NCBI GenBank assembly: GCA_029959085.1 | Contig: JARWIR010000027.1 | Location: 9,238,001-9,302,000 of the forward strand | Direction of reading: 5' to 3' | Origin: Nemophila menziesii | Taxonomy: Eukaryota; Streptophyta; Magnoliopsida; Boraginales; Hydrophyllaceae | DNA length: 64,000 nt | The notes under the pieces: generated by a model | Database searches by the model: none | What the model was told of the DNA's origin: nothing | Seen by the model: only the letters and a program-made list of their open reading frames with translations | Shown here: piece by piece, positions 57,547 to 64,000 of the stretch | Position numbering within the stretch: position 1 is the stretch's first letter | How the letters are laid out: every line of letters begins with the position of its first letter | Program-made: the position numbers and the translations under genes

Positions 57547-60500
57547 CCAGTAAAAACCTGATTGGAATACCTTAGCAGCAGTTCTATCTCCCTTGAAATG
57601 TCCTCCATAGAGTGAATCATGGCATCCAACTATAATGGCTTCAGTTTCCTCCCTTGCTACACATCTTCGTATCATTTGGTCAGCACTAACGTTGTAGAGG
57701 AAGGGATCCTCCCAAAAGAACTGTCTAGCACGATGAGCTAACCTCTTTCTTTCTTGATAAGTAGACACTTCAGGAAAAGACCCACTCACCACTAAATTCG
57801 CAATATCTGCACACCAAGGAGCTTCATAATCACGAACAACAAATAAACTCTCACCAGGAAATTCTTCCCTAACTGCTTCATTACCACTATTCATCTCTGA
57901 ACCTTCAAGACGCGATAGATAATCTGCAACCTGATTCTCACAACCCTTTCTATCTTCGATCTCTAAATCGAACTCTTGAAGCAATAAAACCCATCTTATT
58001 AACCGCGGTTTAGCATCCTTCTTTTCCATAAGATATCTAATCGCTGAATGATCTGTATAAACAATAACACTCGCTCCAAGGAGATAATTGCGGAATTTAT
58101 CAAATGAATACACAACTGCTAGTAACTCTTTTTCTGTAACTGTATAATTGACTTGAGCACCATTAAAAGTTTTACTAGCATAGTAAATCGAATGAAAAAT
58201 CTTCTCTTTTTTCTGTCCCAATACAGCTCCCATACACAAATCACTCGCATCACACATAACCTCAAACGTTAAACTCCAATCTAGAGGTAATACTATAGGA
58301 GCAGAAATAAGCTTTTCTTTGATTGCTTTGAAGGCCGTTAAACAAGCTTCATCAAAAAGGAATTTGGAATCCTTTTCGAGTAAGTTGCATAACGGTTTAG
58401 CAATCTTAGAAAAGTATTTAATAAAACGCCTATAAAAGCCAGCATGGCCTAGAAAACTTCTTACCCCTTTAATAGAAGAAGGAGGGGGTAGAGTTTTAAT
58501 TACCTCTATCTTTGCTCTATCAACCTCTAATCCAGCGCTCGAAACTTTGTGACCCAGAACGATACCTTCGCGAACCATGAAGTGACACTTCTCCCAGTTT
58601 AAAACTAAATCTGTTTCCTTGCATCTGATTAACACTTTCTCCAAGTTGTCTAAACATCTATCAAAATCATCACCAAACACGGAGAAATCGTCCATAAAAA
58701 CTTCAAGGAAATTATCGATCATATCCCAAAAGATGGCCATCATACATCTTTGAAAGGTAGACGGTGCATTACACAACCCAAATGGCATTCTGTGATATGC
58801 AAAAGTACCAAAGGGGCATGTAAATGTTGTTTTATGTTGATCTTCTGGAGCCATGTAAATCTGATTATACCCGGAATAACCATCCAAGAAACAGTAGTAT
58901 TCTCTTCCAGCTAATTTATCTAACATTTGATCAATGAAGGGCAGAGGGAAGTGATCTATTCTGGTGGCCTAGTTCAATTTTCTGTAATCCATGCAAACTC
59001 TCCAACCAACTACCGTTCTTGAAGGAATCGCTTCATTTTTATCATTAAGAATTGTTGTCATTCCTCCTTTCTTCGGTACACATTGCACTGGGCTCACCCA
59101 TTCACTACTCGAGATGGGATAATTAATCCCCGCGTCTAAAAGCTTGATAACTTCCTTCTTCACTACATCCTTCATAACGGGCATTAATATTCTTTGACCT
59201 TCGACTGAGCGTGCGTTATCGTCTTCAAGTATGATTTTGTATTGACAATAGGAGGGACTAATGCCTTTGATGTCAGCAATTGTCCAACCTATTGCCTCTT
59301 TGTTGGCTCTTAACACACGCAACAGTTTATCTTCTTGAGGACCTGTTAAATTCCCTGAAACAATAACTGGTAGAGTTCATTAGTACCTAAATACGCGTAC
59401 CTCAAGTGTGCTCGTAATGGCTTTTCTTCCAATTCCGGAGGAGATTCAATTGAAGGTTTCTTTTTAGGAATAATCTCCCCCGGTTCTCTCACAGGTTCAT
59501 AGGCAAGACGCCTATACTTTGGATTCTCAAAATTTAGAGCTGCCACTGTTTCGGCAAGCTCTTCCATCATCTCGGACAAGTCTAATGTTAAAGCGGCCTG
59601 CAAAATATCATCATAATTAAAATAATCAAATACCTCTTGCGATGCCTGCTCAACTACATCCATTCGGAAGCAATCTTCTTGAGAATCTGGAAATTTCATA
59701 GCTCGGTACACATTAAATTTAACCTCCTCGTCTTGGATCCTCATCGTTAATTCGCCATTTTCTACATCAATCAATGTACGCCCCGTGGCTAGGAATGGTC
59801 TTCCCTAGATAATGATGACATTCCTATCCGCGTCGTAATCAAGTATAACGACATCAACGGGAAATATTAACGTACCTGCCTTAACAAGGACATCTTCAAT
59901 TCGACCTTCTGGATGTGCGAGAGACCTGTCTGCCATTTGCAAGACCATAGAAGTAGGTCTTGCTTCTCCAATTTTTAGCTTATCAAAGATCGACTTGGGC
60001 ATCAAATTGATGCTCGCACCCAAATCGCATAGTGCTTTACCTTTCCATTCTTCTCCAATCGATTTCGGAATTGTGAAACTCCCAGAATCAACTAACTTTG
60101 GAGGTAATTTACTTTGACAAATAGCACTACATTCTTCAGGAAGACCAATCATCTCATTATCACAATATGGCCTTTTGTTAGTGAGGGCTCTCTTCAAAAA
60201 CTTCGTATACTTAGGAATATCTCGAATAGCCTATAACAACGGAATATTAATACTAAGGCCCTTCACTTTATTAAAGAACTTCTGAAAATCGGCCAAATCA
60301 CCCTTTTTCTGAACACGAGAGGGAAACGGTGGAGGAGGGCGATTACTAACAACCTCATCTCTTTTCTTCGGAATCTCACTTGGCTTCTCTATTTTGTCAA
60401 CTTCTTTCTCTTTCTCACCCACATCCTTCTCTTTTCTTGGAACTTCTTTCTCTTTCATAACAGGAAAAGGAGGTTGAGGGAGGTTCTTACCACTTCTAAG

Positions 60501-60743
60501 AGTAACAGCTTTGCAATCTTCATGTTGTCTCAGATTCTCTGTGTCACTAGGGAGTTGCCCTTGTGGACGCTGGCTAATTTGTTTTGAGATTTGATTCATT
60601 TGGTTCTGTAATAGTTTGATACTTGCATCAGACGCTTGTTGATTCTGGATAACTTGTGTCTGGAGAGCAATCATGCTCTCCACGGTTTTTTGAAGGGTAG
60701 CAACACCTTCTTGTGGATGGGCAGGTAAGGCTTTTTGGTTCAT
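57547..60743 (-). pseudogene. E3 pol: protease, RT, RNase H, integrase zinc-finger start
   Basis: Minus-strand pieces: linker (60231-60743, with CKAVTLRSGK), protease (59805-60197, active CDLGAS kept), protease end and RT approach (59346-59774), RT N-terminus (58969-59322), and a long piece from 58926 into the E2 LTR. In that last piece, RT Asp in FLDGYSGY is residue 15, FMDD 77-80, RNase H Asp 226, TEKELL 264-269, YTDH 290-293 and VADYLSRL 333-340. The integrase HH part ([14 protein letters not shown]) ends at FYWPS, where E2 is inserted; the last 20 residues of that frame are LTR sequence. Breaks: a TAG replacing GAG at 60231, a TAG at 59805 in the IILGRPF motif, a one-base loss near 59377, and a TAG at 58969. 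Confidence 0.94.
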
Positions 60744-60769
60744 GGTTCGGTATAACTGTCTTGAGGAAC

Positions 60770-62142
60770 TTATCTCTGAGCATAATTCCCTTGATTCTGT
60801 CCTCCTTGATAATTATTTTGTGGTTTTGGATTGAAGTTGTTACCTTGGGGACGCGACTGATACGCATATGTAGGATTGGCTGCCCCATTAGTATTTGAGT
60901 ATTGAAACCCAGGATGGTTTCTGTTAGGCTGATATCCATTACCACTCGAATTAAAGTTACCTCTGTTGGAGACAAACATTACTGACTCTTGATTATTCTG
61001 ACAATTCTCCCAACTATGATCATTCACACCACAGTACTCACATCCATACACTTCTCATGCAACTTTTACCTCACCTCTTTTATTCGAAAAACCTTCTTTC
61101 ACGGCTAGAGTAAGTTGTTTCAATTGTTGTTCTAGTGTTGTTTGAATCTTGGTCTCTAAGGAGTTGAACTTTTCTTCAATATTGACATTATTAACTCCTC
61201 CTCTAACTGGTGTTCTTCCGGTATTCCACCCAACTTCATTATCAACTGTTCTATCCAAAATAATTCTTGCATACGCAGGTTGAACTCGCAGAAACGCACC
61301 ACCACACAACAAATCTAAATCTTTCCTAGACCCATCATCAAGACCATTATAAAAAATCTTCATCTGTTGTTGATCAGTAATGTCATGATTCGAGACTCTT
61401 CGTAAACATTTCTGAAATCTTGACCAACTTTTACCCAACGCTTCATCATATTCTTGTTTGAAATGTGTTAATTCTAGTTCAGCATCTAACCTCATGTTGG
61501 ATGGATAATACCTGTTAAAAAACGCAGTTTCTAATTGTTCCCAATTTGTTATCTTCGTAGGATCTTGTGTATCGTGCCATTCACTCGCTCCATCAATAAC
61601 GAAAAATAGAAACACAGCAAAATACAATTGTTCTTTTGAAACTCCTTGTGTGATGTACGAATCACAAATCTGCTTGAATTTCCGTACCGCTCGAAGAGGA
61701 TCTAAGCCAGCATTACCACGAAAGTTTCCAAAATTTTGGAATTGAGCTAACATACCCGAATCTGGACGAAATCTCGGAACATTTATGTTTGGAGCACCTA
61801 CCCCTAGAGCAGGAGCACGGAATGGAACTTCTTCTGGACCATTAACAAACCATGTATCTTGGTTAACTTCCATTTGAACTTGGGCTTGAGGATTAGGAAT
61901 GCCAGGTGGAACTAGAGGATTAGGAATTGTGGCGCTATGGGTTGGCCATTCGCATCTAGCTGAACTTGTCCGTTATTGTTTTGTTGATTCTGAATATTAA
62001 TGTTCTCCATTCTGTTAATTAATTCTTCTTCCTCTCTAGCTTCTTGTTCTTTCCTTCTCTTGTTAGCAAGTCTGATTGATGATTCTGGATTATTAAGGAT
62101 CGGAGGTGCTGGCTCTAGATCCTTAAAGAGTCTCCTTCGCAT
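60770..62142 (-). pseudogene. E3 gag, broken
   Basis: Starts MRRRLFKDLEPAPPILNN at 62142. Pieces: N-terminus (61912-62142), capsid (61055-61873; RPDSGMLAQFQNFGNF, EWHDTQDPTKITNWEQLE, FNRYYPSNMRLDAELEL) and nucleocapsid (60770-61051) with CCHC knuckle CEYCGVNDHSWENC and a Gln/Asn/Gly-rich tail. A frameshift near 61910, a TGA at 61055 between capsid and knuckle, and a stop plus frame change near 60770 disable it. Confidence 0.93.
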
Positions 62143-62251
62143 ACACCAAACCTAAAAACCTGAAAAAGATGAAAAAACAAAAAGCGTAAAACTGAAATAA
62201 AAATAAATGCAACTATCACTAAAGGATAAACACCGTGGTCACACGCTACCG

Positions 62252-62269
62252 TCCCCAGCAGCGGCGCCA
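62252..62269 (-). promoter_or_regulatory. E3 primer-binding site (tRNA-Asp)
   Basis: Minus strand TGGCGCCGCTGCTGGGGA, six bases inside the LTR; two mismatches to the tRNA-Asp complement. Confidence 0.85.
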
Positions 62270-62275
62270 AAAACT

Positions 62276-63849
62276 TGGTGGTCCTTTGTGTGTTCTAAAA
62301 TAAATGAAAAATTAATCGAACCACAACCGCAAGTGTACGGTTGTCCCAAGTAGTAATATGTGATTCTAGGATCGTGCGCAGGGACGGTTTGGTTAACTAC
62401 AATGCTTATCGGATAATGAATGGTTGCACTTAGGAAAGCAAATAAAGATATAATGATTTGTTTGTTTGTTTTTATTATTTCTAAGTAATGAAAGACTAAA
62501 TGGAAAATGCAATTAAATACTAAGACGCAAGTAAATAAATGTGAAACGCAAATATGAGAAAGTAGCACTTGAGAACGCAAGGGATCCTCCTAATTCTATT
62601 TCAAAACCTATTCTGTTTAAGGGTTAAATCGGTCAATTGCAATGGTCGGGATTCTAAATTCCTTATACCCCCGTCAGGGTGGACTATAAGGCTATCCTAG
62701 AGTGTCACTAGTCCCGTCAGGGTAAATATGATCCACTTTTAGATGATTAAGTAAATTACCACATTGACCCTAAAATTAGCTAAGTTCGTCAGAATCAATA
62801 GCTTCTATTTTAGATTGAATAAATAAGTCCGTACCTAAACCCTCCGTCAGGATGATCCACACGCCACATATGTGGAATAGCCTAGATACTAATACCTGTT
62901 CTTAGTTCATGACTCCAAAAACAGTAAATAATCTCAATTTATCGAAAAGAGTAAAAGACCCAATTTAATTTAATTTAACGGAAACCCAAATTCAGACATA
63001 GAAATTCAATAGAATTGGGATTCACCCCTAAAGCATTCTCAAGTACTAAAAAGGAATTAGCTCATACTAATTAAAAAGAAAACTAAATTAAAAGAAATGG
63101 AATTCATAATGTATTACAAAATTAAAAATAAAGAAAACCTAATTTCTGGAATTGGATTTGGCTGAGAATGGAGATATTTACATACCCTCTCCAGCTCTAC
63201 CGCTTCTTCTTTCTTCCTTCTGTTGCTTCCTTCTGATGTTTTTAATTTGTAAAAAATGAATTGTGTGAAAAATAGAAGTCAAGAGCTCCTTTTATAAGGT
63301 GAAATTTGGATTAGGCCTTGGACCTAAGAATAAAACATTAATTAAATGTCCAAGCCCAATTTCTAAGCCCAAAATCCCGTAACTGCTGCACCACCTTCAC
63401 TAAAACGGCTCTAGCCGATTCGTGATAACTCCGATTGACCTGCAATCACTTGCAAAATTTCCGTAACTCGATAAGGAACATATTCTCTTCAAAGGTCAGC
63501 GGCTAAATCATCTCTTAAGTGCTTCGAAATCAGCAATCTTTTGCTTGTTTTCCAGATTTGCAGCTCCAAAATAAAATTCTTTCGGGATTTGTCTTGACGC
63601 TTTGACTCAATATCACGATCTTTGACTTTCTTCTCGGATTCCTTTCCTAGCTAATATTCAAAACCTACAAACTTTTCACTAAAATACACAAGATTACGCG
63701 CAAAAGTTTAATTAATCAAAAATACTAGAAATAAAATAGGAATTCCGGATTATTGCATTTTTAACTCCAAAGTCTATCAAAATATTCAATTAAACATAAA
63801 AAATGATGTCTCTCAAGGGTCGAAAATAAGAAAAATTAGGGAGACATCA
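62276..63849 (-). repeat. E3 5' LTR
   Basis: 1574 bp, complete, TG...CA on the minus strand; hairpin tip at 63849 to about 63804 ('gatgtctctcaag' has one change). The right flank begins CTAAC, which would be the target duplication, but the left partner is lost with the truncated 3' LTR. Confidence 0.95.
63288..63296 (-). promoter_or_regulatory. TATA box in E3 5' LTR
   Basis: TATAAAAGG on the minus strand, about 553 bp into the LTR. Confidence 0.65.
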
Positions 63850-64000
63850 CTAACGTTGCTTAGTGAGCTAACATGGCTTGATTCCTTCAAAAAAATATCA
63901 AGTATTCATTATTATCTTGTGGACAAATATTGAAAATAGAGATACTATATTCTTCTAAGGATTACAATATCGAGGGACCTTTATATACCTCAACTCTAAT
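63850..64000. other. Right flank of nest, nothing recognised
   Basis: 151 bp of AT-rich DNA outside E3. No repeat relation to the left flank at 29200-29347 was seen. Confidence 0.5.

Larger units (their letters stand above)
29348..63849 (-). mobile_element. E3: outer Athila-lineage Ty3/gypsy retrotransposon, split by E2
   Basis: Order on the minus strand: 5' LTR (62276-63849), primer site, gag (60770-62142), protease-RT-RNase H-integrase start (57547-60743), interruption by E2 (35210-57541 plus one target copy), integrase remainder (34175-35209), GC-rich spacer, third ORF (31842-33176), 3' noncoding DNA and a truncated 3' LTR (29348-30474). Without E2 it is about 12.2 kb. Lineage is given by the protease motif ALCDLGASINLMPKS, the RT block [20 protein letters not shown] with FMDD, the tRNA-Asp primer site and the extra ORF after integrase, all typical of Athila. 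Every long gene has stops, so it is inactive. Outer target duplication cannot be checked because the left LTR end is missing. Confidence 0.93.

Overview
The window is nuclear DNA of a flowering plant, made almost entirely of repeats. The evidence for a plant is Athila-type Ty3/gypsy LTR retrotransposons with primer-binding sites matching plant tRNA-Asp, a Stowaway-type MITE ending CTCCCTCCGTCCC / GGGACGGAGGGAG, and a tRNA-derived SINE. The species cannot be told from the sequence. No intact host gene, rRNA, true tRNA gene or CRISPR array was seen.

Left half (1-29347) is very AT-rich. It starts with the broken end of an Athila-like element (about 1-760, plus strand) and a remnant of a DUF4283-type, LINE-associated protein (about 800-1032). 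From about 1.3 to 27.5 kb it is a local array of large duplicated segments: A1 1286-5644 and A2 15201-19520 (closely similar), partial copies A' 13930-15200 and A3 24700-27480, and older, mutually related copies B1 7095-13930 and B2 20390-24700. Most units carry a broken piece of one unidentified gene (best copy 9026-9541, minus strand) and a foldback element (full copy 26984-27390). Because units are duplicated, later insertions can be recognised against empty sister sites: a SINE at 8383-8623, a Stowaway MITE at 5871-6128 and a hairpin MITE at 20989-21312.

Right half (29348-63849) is a three-level nest of Athila-lineage retrotransposons, all on the minus strand. The outer element E3 (5' LTR 62276-63849, truncated 3' LTR 29348-30474) was split in its integrase zinc finger by E2 (LTRs 55975-57541 and 35210-36775; target duplication GAAGG). 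E2 was then split in its gag-pol region by D (LTRs 52908-54434 and 44498-46024; target duplication GCAGG). E2 and E3 are one family, with gag, protease, RT, RNase H, integrase and a third ORF, all broken by stops and frameshifts. D is a different, non-autonomous family: gag and protease run straight into an integrase C-terminal tail, with RT, RNase H and the integrase catalytic core absent, yet its 399-codon third ORF is fully open.

The part least explained by known features is the segment of these elements between pol and the 3' LTR. In all three it contains, in the same order, a GC-rich island of roughly 100-bp tandem repeats built from palindromes (different sequences in each family), the third ORF, a short conserved hairpin just after its stop, and an A-rich loop closed by CTTTGCCGG/CCGGCAAAG arms. 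The LTR tip is itself a TGATGTCTCC/GGAGACATCA hairpin in both families.
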